Of a stretch of DNA of 64,000 bases, positions 20,779 through 31,318 are shown piece after piece (within the stretch, counting starts at the first letter, position 1; each line of letters begins with the position of its first letter). The notes below the pieces were generated by a model. The model worked only from the letters and a program-made list of their open reading frames with translations, was not told the DNA's origin and did no database searches. The position numbers were made by a program, and so were the translations under genes. Origin of the DNA: a virus; the IMG/VR virus record IMGVR_UViG_3300042899_000228, positions 1-64,000 of that record; one strand, written 5' to 3'.

Positions 20779-23700
20779 TTATCTGTGAGATAATTGCTGA
20801 TTACTTGCAGCCAAGCTCACTAAGATTTCTACATTATTGTTTACAGTTCTTCTCAAAATTACTCTATTGTTGAAGTGTCTGAATTTTTTTCTTTGAAACT
20901 CTTGCTTGTCATAGTTTAAGTTTGCGGGATTTAATGTGCGAATATACCCATTATCTTCTGTCATCCAAATTCTTTCTTCAGCACCACTATACTCACCTCT
21001 ATCATTTGTAACATCCCAGAATTGATTAAATCTGTACTGTTGTTCCTCTTTAGAGAACAAGATGTTTATGTAATTGGTTTGAATATTTGGGAATGTCAAT
21101 AACAATGGTAAATTATTCTTTGGATTAAGATGAAGTTTAAGTACTCCAGAAACTTGTTCTGAATTATACACGGTTGCTTCATCAAATCCGTGATCTAATA
21201 CATGAAATCTATCATAACAGTTACGCTCATCATATACATAACTTTCAATGTAGTATTCAACATTACGCATAGTTGCTACAGCAAACTTATTGTCTAACTG
21301 GAACTCAACCTCAAACGGATAGTCAACACCGTAGTAGTTACAATATTTACTACAAATGTTATTGTGTTTCCAAATACCATTATCATTAGTTGTAAGGAAT
21401 GTATTCTTTGCTCCTAAAGATAAGTCTGGATGCCAATCATGGAATGAAACAAACTCTTCAATTTTTGGATCATAACTTAAAGTCCATGAACAATCATCAA
21501 AGTAAAGGGGATCTCCAGTTTTAGCAATAAAAACACCGTTGATTAAGAATTTAGAACCTCCCATGTACTCTACTGTAACAGGTAAGTTTTTCTTTAACCT
21601 GTAATCTTTCTTACAGAAATAAACCAAACTGTACTCGTTGTCATAAATAGTCTGACATCCAATTCCAGCAACTGGATTATCTGTAACAGAATATGTTGGA
21701 AAGTCTTCTAGGAGTTTATATGGTAGATAGATGTTCAACCAGAATCTATTTCCTTTAAGTGAAATCTCTTTTAATCCTCCCGCATAGCAAAAGATTTTAC
21801 CTTGATTAAGGTTCATCCAAAACACACCAGCTGGAGTATTGAGTACAGACAATCTGCTTTGACACGATGCATACTCATAAGAATTTTCAGAATTAGAAAG
21901 TTGCTGTAACTGTCTTGCAAATAATCGCCCATCTCCAATAGTAATGTTTGCACCACTTTGAGTTTGCATTTCATCTACACCCGGTAACATACCAGGTGCT
22001 TGATTCTCAAACAATATTAAAGCAGCTGTTCTATTAATTGACTTTACTGAAGTTACATTACTTTCATAGTCAGCATAATTGTTTGGTAAAAATACACGCC
22101 ACTGATCTTTTTTAGCAAGTGAAATATTATTTGCGGCAGCCGTTTGTGGCAATGAATATAACAATCTTCTAGGATACTTTGTATAACAAGTTTCAGATAA
22201 TAATGGATTATAATCTCTTCCTTGCATTACTCCCCATGGAATTTTTTGACTTGCCATAAATGACCATGACAAACTTCTATCAATTTGATAATAGTTATCT
22301 GCTTTAATCAAGTTCATGTTAAACAGGGTTCTTAAATCAGAAAGCACAGGATAATGTTTTTTAGCATCGGTATCCTGCCAATCACGCATATCAATATTAA
22401 ATTCAGACTCTACAAAGAAATCACGAACTCCTGAATTAAATAAATACATAAATGCTCTTTTTAATAAGAACACTCCATTTTGTCCAGGTAATCTATCAAA
22501 ACAATGTTTGTCACTTGGTGTAACTAAAGTTGAAAAAAATGTTGAAAGTGATCCAGCAAGAATTGCACTTTGCAAGGCTCCAGGAACACTTTGAACAAAC
22601 TCCATTAAATCAAATGGATCTGTATCCATCCAAAATGCAGTCCACTCAAACATCTTTTGTTTGTTGTAATTAAGAATTGCGCCATCAGGTTGACCGTCTA
22701 ACCACTGTTGAAAATAAAACAATGTGTTTTTTTCAGAGTATTTTCCAATGTAAGTATCACCTCCAAATAAAGTTGGTGAATTAGTTAACGCTATAGGAGT
22801 TACACATGAAGAAACCATAAGTTGTCTTATGGATTGCAACTGTCCATACTGATTACGAAGTCTTGTTTTTAAAGCTACATAATGAGAAGATGCTCTTCTT
22901 GAAAAATTATCAAGATGGCGGTCAGCTGGCATTGCTGACAATCGCGGTGGTCTTGATACGTCAACTATTGCACCTGTAATGTTTTCAATGTCTACAGGTG
23001 TATCAAACATTACTGTTTCATTTCTGTAAATATGATTTACAATGTAATTAGTTTGGTAATCTTGAACTCCTGGATTTAAATATCTAGCATCATTTACTCT
23101 ACGTCTTCTATTATTTGCATAAGGTGCAGCAAAGTTTTCATATTTGCATAATGCTTGGTACTGTAAAGCAAACTGTTGCCACGCTCCTAATGATTCAATT
23201 AATTTGTAAGTGGTGTCTGCACCTCCTGCTAAGTAACTTAAAAACATAGGATTTCCTAAAGCTAACAATGCAGCTTTTAATATACCCGGTCCAGCATCTT
23301 GGTCTTTATAAGTTATTTCTAAATAACCGGAAGTAACCCCTGTGCTTGGTATCTGAGCAGATGTTCTTGATGCTGTAAGTAAAGCTCCTTGAGAAGAACC
23401 AGTAATTGATGCTATTCCTGAGTTTTGTCCAGTTAACGCATCACCCATTCCTTGAACCCCAATGGTATTAATTGCAGCAGCTTGTGCCGCTGTTAATGCA
23501 ACACCTACAGGTATAATATTTCCTGTTGACGTTGAAGAACCTGCAAAAATTGGATCACTGTCAATTTGGTATCCTCTATACTTAATATCTCTTGAACCAA
23601 GCATTTTAGAAATAGCATAACCAAATCCAACTACTATGCCTGTAATAAAAGATACATCTGTAATAAATTTATGACGCGGGTGATTTTTAGGTTCAACATA

Positions 23701-25686
23701 AGAACCCTGACTTTCTCCCCATGCAGCACCGTAAATTTTTACTTCATCATCTACCAAAAACGGTCTTGCAAACATTGTGTCTGGAGAATGAAAAGTAAAA
23801 TGTTTTTTGCTGTAATCCGCATTAGGAGTGTAGTTTATTAGCCCACCTTGAAGTGGTTCATAACTAGTTGGCAATGTATTTGATGAAATAAACGGATCTG
23901 GTCTTAAATCATTAAATGGATAATTTGCATATAGTGCTTTTCTATTTGTTACCAAATTAGGAGCATCATATTCAAACATATTATTAATAAGCCCTTTATA
24001 CAAAACTGTTTTTGCACCAGTTCTGTTTCCTCTTAATATTTCATATCCAACAATATTTGTTATTAAATTTCCATTGTTGTCTTTTGGTGGTTGAATGTTA
24101 TCAAATCTAACACCCATAATTCTAATTTTATCACCCCCGTCTTTGTAGTGATTGGTAAGTGTATTAGTAGAACCACCTGATGTAATTACATTTTCTGGAA
24201 ACTTATGGTGACGTATTGGTTGGCCACATAAATTCCAATCAGGTCTACCTGGTACAAAAGAGTTCCAAATTTCTGGATGTTTGTCATCATACAGTTCAAT
24301 TGATTCCCAATAACCCATTTGTCCTTCAGCAACTAAAAGTCCACCATCAGGTAATGTTGTATTTGGAGTTGATATTAAACTTGCAGTATTATAAACTTCA
24401 AAAACTCTTGGTGTGTAATCAGGAGATTCAATATCATTAATTGTAGTTGGACAAGGAGCAATTTCAGATATAGCTCCTGCGTTTCCACCTGCATCATTGG
24501 TTAAAAAGAATTGACCAGCACCGCGACCTGGGATATGATAACTATTTGATTTATCTCCTGTATTGTAAACCCAGCGTATAAAAAAGCCATACACTTCATC
24601 GCGCATGTAACCAATATTGGTTCCACCATTTTTGTAGTATTCATTTTTATATTCTACACATTGCCAAAATGTACCAATTTGATTTGCCAAAGGTTGATAG
24701 TTAAAATCAAACTTTGTTGTTGGCCCAACTCTTAATGCATATTGACCAACACTAAATATTGCTTCAGACTTATCTGGAATTGGTGTTATTATTGTTAGAT
24801 CAGCTAATGGTACTACGGGTAATGTAATGTCAATGTAATCTATAGAAACAACATTTTGTCTGGTGCTATAGATACCAATCTTTCTAGCTACTGTTTTTTC
24901 ATTTATGGTTGAAATTAAAACCAACTCATAACTGTCAAAGGCTGTGTCTAGATTAGATACATAGATATCTATGGAACTATTAACATTTGTATGATCAAAC
25001 AGAGATAAAGCATTTGATGGAATAAAGTAATCTGTTACTCTTTGGTCATCTACCAAATAAGCTACTTGCGCTTGATATGAGCCATTTAAAATACTTGCAA
25101 CACCTTTTCCCTTAACTATGTTTACACAAGGTGTTTCTATGAAAGATTCTAGTCTTATTTTATCACAATCTAAATCGGTGGTATCAACACATGTTGTACA
25201 ACCATTTACTGTTGTACAAACTTGTATCCAAGGAACCGCTCCAATATCCAATACTCTTGATACATTGCGCCCATCATCCCAGTAAGCATTAAATGAACAA
25301 TCAAATGTTGCCCTAGTAATTCCCTTTATTAAATTGTCTGTGCTAAAATTTAAACACTTGTCATTCACTAATGTGCTATAAGAGCAATTACCTTCTTTAA
25401 AAATTCCTATTTCAGAATCAGTGTTGTTTGTAGAAAACATTAACCATCTATCTTCTTCAATATGCAAAGCTCCAATAATTGTGTATGGAGCAAACGTACA
25501 GAAGTTATTAGCTGGCTCAGTACTCAATTTACCTAAGTCACCTTTTCTTGTATTGTTGATTGCGTTTCTTGCATAAGTCCATGAGTTTTCCGGTAAATGA
25601 AAATCACTTGTATCAGTTACAAGTGATTTATCAAATGTTCCTTGACTCTTAAATGTAGAACTACCTGCACTTCTTTGCTTTGCCAT
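20779..25686 (-). CDS. tail stabilisation / muzzle-type protein (1635 aa)
   Basis: The N-terminus has the pattern FHLPENSWTYARNAINNTRKGDLG followed by a beta-rich region (YTIIGALHIEEDRWLMFST), split here as two pieces: FHLPENSWTYARNA and GDLGKLSTEPANN. I associate this with the very large tail stabilisation or muzzle protein of crAss-like podoviruses, which forms the tail tip and closes the tube. The whole length is beta-rich with many aromatic residues and scattered cysteines, and there is no signal peptide. It lies directly downstream of two ring candidates and upstream of the cargo genes, which matches the gene order in those phages. The stop at 20779 is followed by a short AT-rich gap. 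The assignment rests on pattern and order. Confidence 0.75.
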   Translation of the reverse strand: MAKQRSAGSSTFKSQGTFDKSLVTDTSDFHLPENSWTYARNAINNTRKGDLGKLSTEPANNFCTFAPYTIIGALHIEEDRWLMFSTNNTDSEIGIFKEGNCSYSTLVNDKCLNFSTDNLIKGITRATFDCSFNAYWDDGRNVSRVLDIGAVPWIQVCTTVNGCTTCVDTTDLDCDKIRLESFIETPCVNIVKGKGVASILNGSYQAQVAYLVDDQRVTDYFIPSNALSLFDHTNVNSSIDIYVSNLDTAFDSYELVLISTINEKTVARKIGIYSTRQNVVSIDYIDITLPVVPLADLTIITPIPDKSEAIFSVGQYALRVGPTTKFDFNYQPLANQIGTFWQCVEYKNEYYKNGGTNIGYMRDEVYGFFIRWVYNTGDKSNSYHIPGRGAGQFFLTNDAGGNAGAISEIAPCPTTINDIESPDYTPRVFEVYNTASLISTPNTTLPDGGLLVAEGQMGYWESIELYDDKHPEIWNSFVPGRPDWNLCGQPIRHHKFPENVITSGGSTNTLTNHYKDGGDKIRIMGVRFDNIQPPKDNNGNLITNIVGYEILRGNRTGAKTVLYKGLINNMFEYDAPNLVTNRKALYANYPFNDLRPDPFISSNTLPTSYEPLQGGLINYTPNADYSKKHFTFHSPDTMFARPFLVDDEVKIYGAAWGESQGSYVEPKNHPRHKFITDVSFITGIVVGFGYAISKMLGSRDIKYRGYQIDSDPIFAGSSTSTGNIIPVGVALTAAQAAAINTIGVQGMGDALTGQNSGIASITGSSQGALLTASRTSAQIPSTGVTSGYLEITYKDQDAGPGILKAALLALGNPMFLSYLAGGADTTYKLIESLGAWQQFALQYQALCKYENFAAPYANNRRRRVNDARYLNPGVQDYQTNYIVNHIYRNETVMFDTPVDIENITGAIVDVSRPPRLSAMPADRHLDNFSRRASSHYVALKTRLRNQYGQLQSIRQLMVSSCVTPIALTNSPTLFGGDTYIGKYSEKNTLFYFQQWLDGQPDGAILNYNKQKMFEWTAFWMDTDPFDLMEFVQSVPGALQSAILAGSLSTFFSTLVTPSDKHCFDRLPGQNGVFLLKRAFMYLFNSGVRDFFVESEFNIDMRDWQDTDAKKHYPVLSDLRTLFNMNLIKADNYYQIDRSLSWSFMASQKIPWGVMQGRDYNPLLSETCYTKYPRRLLYSLPQTAAANNISLAKKDQWRVFLPNNYADYESNVTSVKSINRTAALILFENQAPGMLPGVDEMQTQSGANITIGDGRLFARQLQQLSNSENSYEYASCQSRLSVLNTPAGVFWMNLNQGKIFCYAGGLKEISLKGNRFWLNIYLPYKLLEDFPTYSVTDNPVAGIGCQTIYDNEYSLVYFCKKDYRLKKNLPVTVEYMGGSKFLINGVFIAKTGDPLYFDDCSWTLSYDPKIEEFVSFHDWHPDLSLGAKNTFLTTNDNGIWKHNNICSKYCNYYGVDYPFEVEFQLDNKFAVATMRNVEYYIESYVYDERNCYDRFHVLDHGFDEATVYNSEQVSGVLKLHLNPKNNLPLLLTFPNIQTNYINILFSKEEQQYRFNQFWDVTNDRGEYSGAEERIWMTEDNGYIRTLNPANLNYDKQEFQRKKFRHFNNRVILRRTVNNNVEILVSLAASNQQLSHR

Positions 25687-25688
25687 AA

Positions 25689-26660
25689 CTAGTAGGATCT
25701 AAACATTGTATAAAAATTGTGATACTGAGCTTTTCTGTTTATTTCCCAGATACGTCTTAGTTCACTAAAGTTAGGTGTATTTACCAAACTGTATGCATTG
25801 TTTCTTGCAGCTTTTAATCTTGACTCTATGATTTGAATTTGGCTTCCATTTACAGTTTCACCATTCATAATCATATTCTCAAGTACGCGTTGTTTAATTG
25901 CATACTCATAAAACTCATTTAGCATATCATGATCAGGGACTAGTAAGTTCCCATCATCATCTTCCATCATTCCTTGGTAATTTACATACAGCTTTCCTGT
26001 TTTAAAAGAAGTGTAAATAAATCCATCTTTAATATAAGCCGTGTCGCGTGCTTGCCATGTTTTGTTTGGACAATCTGGATCTACAACATCAGGACTGTTT
26101 ATCATTCTTATAGAACGCATAGTTGTCCATCTTCTTGTGTGGAATTTAAAGTGTTGTGTTAAAGCTACAAACTCTCCTTTGCAGTTTAATTTGACATCAC
26201 CAATAGGTTTACACGAACAACTTTCATATTTGGATCCGCAGTCATTGCAACTATGTGGATGTGGAACAGCACAAGGTTCACATCCTGGTTCTGTAGGAGC
26301 AAGTGCAGGAGAACACAAGTTTACATCAGTCCAATTCCCTGGATTATAAACCGGTCCTAAATTTACATTTTCAACATGCGTTCCTGAAATTAATGGCTCA
26401 ATAATAAAATGATCCATTAACATAAATGCAAAATTTAACACTTGAAAATTATTAGGAAGTTTTGCTCTTCCTTTTTCAATGTCAAGTACCACTTCTTTTG
26501 TTTTAAAAATCTTTAAGCCTAGTTCATAGTTACATCTTTTTGCAACTTTGATAAACTCTTGAGGATTAATAAAATCTTCCAGATAGTATTTTTTAAAATC
26601 AGATTGGATCTCAGCCAATAACTGATCATAAGTTCTATAGTTTAAAAATGTATTTGGCAT
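25689..26660 (-). CDS. tail ring / connector candidate (323 aa)
   Basis: It starts MPNTFLNYRTYDQLLAEIQ and contains a helical N-terminal part, then a cysteine-rich insert (CEPCAVPHPHSCNDCGSKYE) around residues 130-155, then a beta-rich part with the segment YINYQG-like KLYVNYQGMMEDDDGNLLVP. The layout resembles the tail-adaptor family next to the muzzle gene in crAss-like phages. It overlaps no neighbour: 1 base separates it from the 223-aa gene and 2 bases from the muzzle gene. The cysteine insert looks like an added metal-binding or disulfide loop. The ring role is inferred. Confidence 0.65.
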   Translation of the reverse strand: MPNTFLNYRTYDQLLAEIQSDFKKYYLEDFINPQEFIKVAKRCNYELGLKIFKTKEVVLDIEKGRAKLPNNFQVLNFAFMLMDHFIIEPLISGTHVENVNLGPVYNPGNWTDVNLCSPALAPTEPGCEPCAVPHPHSCNDCGSKYESCSCKPIGDVKLNCKGEFVALTQHFKFHTRRWTTMRSIRMINSPDVVDPDCPNKTWQARDTAYIKDGFIYTSFKTGKLYVNYQGMMEDDDGNLLVPDHDMLNEFYEYAIKQRVLENMIMNGETVNGSQIQIIESRLKAARNNAYSLVNTPNFSELRRIWEINRKAQYHNFYTMFRSY

Positions 26661-26661
26661 C

Positions 26662-27333
26662 TTATCTCAGTATATTTTGTGAATTATCTCCAGTATCTGG
26701 TGGAAGTTTAGCAAGTGTCATTAACTCTTGCTGTGTCATTTGCTCAATTTCAGCAAACATGTAATCTGGAATTGTTACATTTCTATCTTGAGCTTGTGTG
26801 CAATCAGAATCATTTTCATTACAAAAAGCATCAACTGGTTCTTCAAACATTCCTTCTACAGATACAGCATCCCAAACAATATCTGGAAAATATAAGTAAC
26901 CATTCTTGTACCAATAGTAGTGAGTTTTGTTGTATTTAAAATTTGTTGATTGTGTCATTGCAACATATACAGCAGTTAAACATTGTTGAAATACATCACT
27001 GCCATCAATTGGCGCAATTGTTCTAAAGATAGGACCGTTACTTCCAGACATTAGTTTTGGAAGTTTCTTTTTAGTTCGCATGATTTTGCAACCAGTTTTT
27101 ATTCTAGCGCAGTCAGCTTCAATTCTGTCTACTTCAATTAACTCAACATACGGCAGTGTTTCAAACAAACTATCATATTGCATCAATTTGTTTTCTACAT
27201 CTTGTCTTCTTATCAAAGCTTTTGAATACTTTATAAGCAAACTGTAAATAAAACGGTCAGTTAAAAATGCATCTTCATTTACTAACTTGAAGACATTTCT
27301 GATTCTTGATATGGATTCTCTTATTGTTGTCAT
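26662..27333 (-). CDS. tail ring / head-tail connector candidate (223 aa)
   Basis: The N-terminal helix (TIRESISRIRNVFKLVNEDA) is followed by FLTDRFIYSLLIKYSKALIRR. A beta region with basic, Cys-containing CKIMRTKKKLPKL comes next. Near residue 150 is YYWYKNGYLYFPD, a segment I recognise from ring proteins of crAss-like phages. The size fits a tail-tube ring subunit. It lies between the 163-aa gene and the 323-aa ring candidate with gaps of only 1-2 bases. I am fairly sure that it is a structural tail protein and less sure which ring it is. Confidence 0.65.
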   Translation of the reverse strand: MTTIRESISRIRNVFKLVNEDAFLTDRFIYSLLIKYSKALIRRQDVENKLMQYDSLFETLPYVELIEVDRIEADCARIKTGCKIMRTKKKLPKLMSGSNGPIFRTIAPIDGSDVFQQCLTAVYVAMTQSTNFKYNKTHYYWYKNGYLYFPDIVWDAVSVEGMFEEPVDAFCNENDSDCTQAQDRNVTIPDYMFAEIEQMTQQELMTLAKLPPDTGDNSQNILR

Positions 27334-27335
27334 GG

Positions 27336-27827
27336 TTATATGTTAATATCAACAGTAGAATTATAGTTTACAGAAACGCATCTGGCCCAATGCATTCTAA
27401 AATATGCACTAGCTTTTCTTCTAAACTGCTGAAGAGGATTAAATGAAAACATGTTAGCATTCTTCACCATAGTTCTTTTGGTGTGGTTAATATACACAAT
27501 TCGCATCATGTTGTTATCTGTATCCCAATTTTTATGGTAAACGGTTTTTCCTGCTAGTTTTGAATTAGCATAGTCAATAGACTTGCCTTTTGCTTTTCCA
27601 GCATTATTAATAAACACAGCACCAATATTTTCAGGAAGTATTACTCCATAAATATTAGTCATTGTTTCTTCCGCCATGTTTGAATTAAATGCTCTCATGA
27701 TCTTTATGATTGCAGACTTATCTAAATTGTACTTTGGGTGCAACTTATTAAAGTCTTTAACTTCTTTATAGTTAATAACTTTCCCTTTTTTCTCAGTTAC
27801 TCTTGGTTTATTTAAGTCAACCTCCAT
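27336..27827 (-). CDS. structural protein of the tail block (163 aa)
   Basis: The open frame extends upstream to 27974, but I choose ATG 27827 (MEVDLNKPRVTEKKGK). The extension would translate through a terminator hairpin and a TTTG-N17-TATTTTTG promoter, and would begin with an unlikely hydrophobic sequence. From 27827 the protein is basic and soluble, with NYKEVKDFNKLHPKYNL and a C-terminal FNPLQQFRRKASAYFRMHW segment. It leads the ring, ring, muzzle, cargo transcription unit. I do not recognise a family. Its place suggests a tail component. Confidence 0.68.
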   Translation of the reverse strand: MEVDLNKPRVTEKKGKVINYKEVKDFNKLHPKYNLDKSAIIKIMRAFNSNMAEETMTNIYGVILPENIGAVFINNAGKAKGKSIDYANSKLAGKTVYHKNWDTDNNMMRIVYINHTKRTMVKNANMFSFNPLQQFRRKASAYFRMHWARCVSVNYNSTVDINI

Positions 27828-27847
27828 ATAATATACTAATTTATCCT

Positions 27848-27876
27848 CAAAAATACAAATTAAATAATAAAACAAA
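27848..27876 (-). promoter_or_regulatory. Bacteroidota-type promoter for the tail/cargo block
   Basis: On the minus strand TTTG (27873-27876) is followed by 17 bases and then TATTTTTG (27848-27855), a perfect TTTG-N17-TAnnTTTG. It lies 21 bases before the ATG at 27827 and overlaps the tail of the terminator of the upstream gene. It supports start 27827 for the next gene. Confidence 0.78.
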
Positions 27877-27896
27877 CCCCAGATTGCTCCGGGGTT
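27861..27896 (-). terminator. terminator after collagen-like gene 27940-29028
   Basis: Minus-strand AACCCC (27896-27891) pairs with GGGGTT (27880-27875) over a 10-base loop, followed by TGTTTTATTATTT. A six-base-pair stem with a broken U-tract; it probably isolates the appendage genes from the tail/cargo block. Confidence 0.65.
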
Positions 27897-27939
27897 CATC
27901 CTAGTCAGCCACATAAACCAACCTTCTGTGACATTTTTT

Positions 27940-29028
27940 CTAACACACTGGTGTAGGTGTCGGTATTGTTGCAACGCATGGTCCTATAAATCCGGTTAAT
28001 CCATCTAAAATAATCCAAAATCCTCCAATTTCACTTGAATCATTTGCATTAATACTAATTGGATATTCTTCACTTGCTTTAAAAAACGGTTGTGCGTTTT
28101 GATTACTTGATGAAACACTGTCATGCACATTTGTTGCAAATTTAAAATCTGTAACTTGATCTCCTTGTGTCACATTAGAAACTACATAATTTAATGCAGA
28201 TGTACTAAATGCTCCTGGGTTACATCCTGAAACAAAACTTTCTTCTAAATCTGCAAGACATCCCCATGACAACGTGCCTGTTGGTGAAATACCAACATTT
28301 GCAAAAGAAGTTAATACTGTATTGCAACTGCCTGTATCCATAGCTCTCCAGTTTAATCTCCATCCAAGACTATAACTGCCATCTAGAACATATCCGCTAG
28401 GTAAAACTGCAGCTGGAATTACACTAACTCCTTTATTAAAAGTTAAACCTCCAGATGTGCTTATATTAACTCCACCTATTCCAGTATATGGTTTTTTACC
28501 ATGTGCTGGTAATGATGATGATACAACACCCTCATAAGTGTTTGTGCCTGATTTATATAAAAATGTAACAACATCACCAACTTTTGTATCATCTTCCAAA
28601 GGAATTACCACACTGCCTCTAAAATGTACAACATTTCCAATACGTCTTACTTGCGGTCTTTTAACAAGCATAGTAGGATCAGTAGAATAATGATTAAAAC
28701 CAAGTAAATCTACCCACCCTGTATCTTGCACATTTGCAGTTAATACACCTGCAGTATAACTAAGATCCACAGTTGTTGTGTCATCAACAGTTGTAGGTAC
28801 TCCCGGAATACCTTGTGCACCAGCTGCGCCCGTGCTTCCAGCAGATCCTGTTGCACCACTCAAACCTTGCGGTCCTTGACTTCCTTGTGGTCCAGGTGCG
28901 CCTTGTAGACCTTGCAGACCTTGTGGTCCTACGGGACCTTGTGGTCCTGCCGGTCCAACAAATCCTCTTGGGCCTTTTAATTTTATTTCATTGCTTTTAC
29001 ATTCACAATTTCCTTTACAAGTACACAT
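27940..29028 (-). CDS. collagen-like fibre protein with Cys-rich N-terminal tag (362 aa)
   Basis: Residues 1-15 form a cysteine-rich tag ([14 protein letters not shown]). Residues 18-75 are Gly-X-Y repeats ([19 protein letters not shown] and on), which would trimerise as a collagen-like rod. The remaining 280 residues are beta-rich and threonine/serine/glycine-rich, like a fibre tip or receptor-binding head. It ends in a short Pro-Thr-Cys tail. A terminator hairpin follows at 27875-27896. It is probably a tail or capsid fibre; the receptor is unknown. Confidence 0.75.
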   Translation of the reverse strand: MCTCKGNCECKSNEIKLKGPRGFVGPAGPQGPVGPQGLQGLQGAPGPQGSQGPQGLSGATGSAGSTGAAGAQGIPGVPTTVDDTTTVDLSYTAGVLTANVQDTGWVDLLGFNHYSTDPTMLVKRPQVRRIGNVVHFRGSVVIPLEDDTKVGDVVTFLYKSGTNTYEGVVSSSLPAHGKKPYTGIGGVNISTSGGLTFNKGVSVIPAAVLPSGYVLDGSYSLGWRLNWRAMDTGSCNTVLTSFANVGISPTGTLSWGCLADLEESFVSGCNPGAFSTSALNYVVSNVTQGDQVTDFKFATNVHDSVSSSNQNAQPFFKASEEYPISINANDSSEIGGFWIILDGLTGFIGPCVATIPTPTPVC

Positions 29029-29040
29029 ATCATATATTAT

Positions 29041-30813
29041 TTATGGACACACTGGGATACTTATTCCTAAAGCTGTAAGAGCAGCAACTATCTGATCTCT
29101 ATAGTAAGTTGGGGAACCTGCAGCCAATGTGTCTAAGTTACAATTAAAGTTTAAGGTATAATAGTCAGATACATTATTAGGAACTGTGTAAGCACCATTA
29201 TTAATGAACGTTGCCTGAGTTAATCCTCTAAATCCTGGAAATGCATTAGGTCCTGTGTTTACTCTAAATGCAGTTCCTTTTATTGTGTATCCTACTGTTG
29301 ACATTACATTTCTTAAATAAGCAATGTCTGTATCATATCCAGATGTTCTAGATCCACTATTAAATGCTACGGAACCTCCGTATCCATAATCATTAGATTC
29401 ATCAGCAAAAGTTAAATTAATAACTTGATTTACTGTTGTATCTGCAGTTCTTTGAAAATTTCTTTCTTCAGCTAAACATCTTATAAACCTTTCATTATAA
29501 TTCCAAGTTCCAGAAGACATATTGAGTACTTTGACTCTTTCATTATAAAGCACTGGATCATTATTGTAAATAGGCAATAAGCATGCTTGAAGTATAGTTG
29601 ATTGCATTGTTTGCAAAGGGGACAATGTTGTGTTCATTGAACCTGAGTTATCAAACCAAATGTTTATTTCTGTTTCACTTGTTAACACTTGTCCTTGGCC
29701 ACATGGAATTGAATCTGTAACAATACATTGCGGTGCACCATTACAAAAATCAACAGGACTGCCATCCGGACAACTCCAAGTAATTGTTTCACCATACGCG
29801 GGTATCAATAAAGGAGGTGTTTGAATTAATTGTTGTGTTGAGAATGCAATAAAGGGTGCAAGATCAACTACAGTAACTGTTGTACTTGCTATAAAAGCAT
29901 TTAGAGTTTGATCAGTAGGCCAAATATCTCCCGGAGTTCCTACAGGAATATCATAAATTTCTGCACCAAATGCAGCAGGTGTTCCAAAATCATATCCTGC
30001 TAATTGTAAAATATGATTACCTGCCGGTAAAGTAATTGGAAACATGTGCCATATAGCAAATGTTCTTGTTACACCTGTGCTTGTAGGTGTGCCACTTGGA
30101 CCAAATGAACCCCATAAGTTTACAAGATTAAAATTAGCTACACCTCCCATAAAAGTAGAAGACGTTATACTTGCTCTAATTTGATTATCCCCAGCAATTG
30201 CAAATATATATGTTTTTTCTGTTGGTATATTTATACAAAACTCAACCGGCAGCCATTGATCGGTACTATATCCTGTAGCCCATATACCTACATTATTTAA
30301 TCTACCTTCTGTATAACCAGCAGGAAAATTAGTAAATACATTATTTCCTGCTGCAGATATGGCATCAACAACTAAAACAGTTCCAACACCTGCTGATTCA
30401 TAAACTTGATAGCCTACTGTACAACCTGGTGTACCAAATGGACAAAGAGTTGCATCTGACCAACCATTTAAAGGAAATATTTTAGTAGAAATGTCTTCAT
30501 ATAATCTAGATGACGAACTACCATAACTAGGACTTGTTCCTCCTGCTACAATTGGAACTGTTGCTCCACCACTTGGAACAGCTGGTTCAATTGTAGTCAA
30601 CTCACATGCATTAGTTGCAGGATTAAATATATAACCTGCAGGACATTGACATGGACATGTTATAGGACACCAGTTAGTTCCATCAAAATAACTTATGATA
30701 CAATTGGTTGTATTGAGTAACTGATAAGTTACCCCATCAATATCCACTATGCTAATATTGCAATCACAGGGATCTATCCAATTTGTACCATCAAATATTT
30801 TAAAATTGCTCAT
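29041..30813 (-). CDS. adhesin with von Willebrand factor A-type MIDAS motif (590 aa)
   Basis: The N-terminal 60 residues contain two FDGTNW repeats and a cysteine cluster ([12 protein letters not shown]). A beta-rich middle region with DIPVGTPGD-type segments follows. The C-terminal 210 residues look like a von Willebrand A domain: [14 protein letters not shown] puts the DxSxS metal-ion adhesion site at D388, S390 and S392, at the end of a hydrophobic strand as expected. Later helical and strand segments ([11 protein letters not shown]-like [26 protein letters not shown]) fit the fold. VWA domains bind ligands through a divalent cation. The gene lies inside the collagen-like appendage cluster, so an adhesive virion role is likely. 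Confidence 0.72.
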   Translation of the reverse strand: MSNFKIFDGTNWIDPCDCNISIVDIDGVTYQLLNTTNCIISYFDGTNWCPITCPCQCPAGYIFNPATNACELTTIEPAVPSGGATVPIVAGGTSPSYGSSSSRLYEDISTKIFPLNGWSDATLCPFGTPGCTVGYQVYESAGVGTVLVVDAISAAGNNVFTNFPAGYTEGRLNNVGIWATGYSTDQWLPVEFCINIPTEKTYIFAIAGDNQIRASITSSTFMGGVANFNLVNLWGSFGPSGTPTSTGVTRTFAIWHMFPITLPAGNHILQLAGYDFGTPAAFGAEIYDIPVGTPGDIWPTDQTLNAFIASTTVTVVDLAPFIAFSTQQLIQTPPLLIPAYGETITWSCPDGSPVDFCNGAPQCIVTDSIPCGQGQVLTSETEINIWFDNSGSMNTTLSPLQTMQSTILQACLLPIYNNDPVLYNERVKVLNMSSGTWNYNERFIRCLAEERNFQRTADTTVNQVINLTFADESNDYGYGGSVAFNSGSRTSGYDTDIAYLRNVMSTVGYTIKGTAFRVNTGPNAFPGFRGLTQATFINNGAYTVPNNVSDYYTLNFNCNLDTLAAGSPTYYRDQIVAALTALGISIPVCP

Positions 30814-30816
30814 AAA

Positions 30817-31308
30817 TTATGGTGTGCATGATTGAATCCAAATATCGCCAGGTCTTATTGCGTCATTTCCAGGAATAAAGTTTACACCAAATCCATCAAC
30901 ACCACCATACTGTGCAGTAAAGTCAGCAGCTACTGGTTGACTTGTTTGAACAAATACAGCAACTCCGCGACCAGAAAATCCTTGATCACCTTGTAGCCCT
31001 GCTGCTCCAGTTGCTCCCGGTGCACCATCATTACCATTTGTTCCACTGATACCATTTGCTCCAGGCAATCCTGCAGATCCAACTAATCCCGAAGGACCAA
31101 TAGGACCTTGTGGGCCTGTTAAACCAATAGGACCAGTTAAACCAGTCAAACCTTGAGCACCAGATGGCCCTTGTGGACCAGTCAAACCAATCAGTCCTTG
31201 CTCGCCCTTATCTCCTTTGTCGCCTTGATGTCCTCTTGGGCCACGAAGACCTTTAGGGATTACATTGCAATTTCCAGAACAATTATTATTTCCACAGTTT
31301 TCACACAT
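30817..31308 (-). CDS. collagen-like protein with Cys-rich N-terminal tag (163 aa)
   Basis: The protein starts with a cysteine-rich tag (MCENCGNNNCSGNC), then has about 35 Gly-X-Y triplets from residue 19 to about residue 120 (GLRGPRGHQGDKGDKGEQG and on). It ends in a small beta-rich cap (GRGVAVFVQTSQPVAADF and IRPGDIWIQSCTP). The tag is similar to those of the collagen protein at 27940-29028 and of several neighbours. It has no catalytic motif. It is probably a short trimeric fibre on the virion. Confidence 0.75.
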   Translation of the reverse strand: MCENCGNNNCSGNCNVIPKGLRGPRGHQGDKGDKGEQGLIGLTGPQGPSGAQGLTGLTGPIGLTGPQGPIGPSGLVGSAGLPGANGISGTNGNDGAPGATGAAGLQGDQGFSGRGVAVFVQTSQPVAADFTAQYGGVDGFGVNFIPGNDAIRPGDIWIQSCTP

Positions 31309-31318
31309 GTCTAAAATT

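Noticed and set aside
27828-27974. 49-residue N-terminal extension of the 163-aa gene
   Set aside because: It contains a terminator hairpin and a TTTG-N17-TATTTTTG promoter, overlaps the upstream gene, and is oddly hydrophobic.
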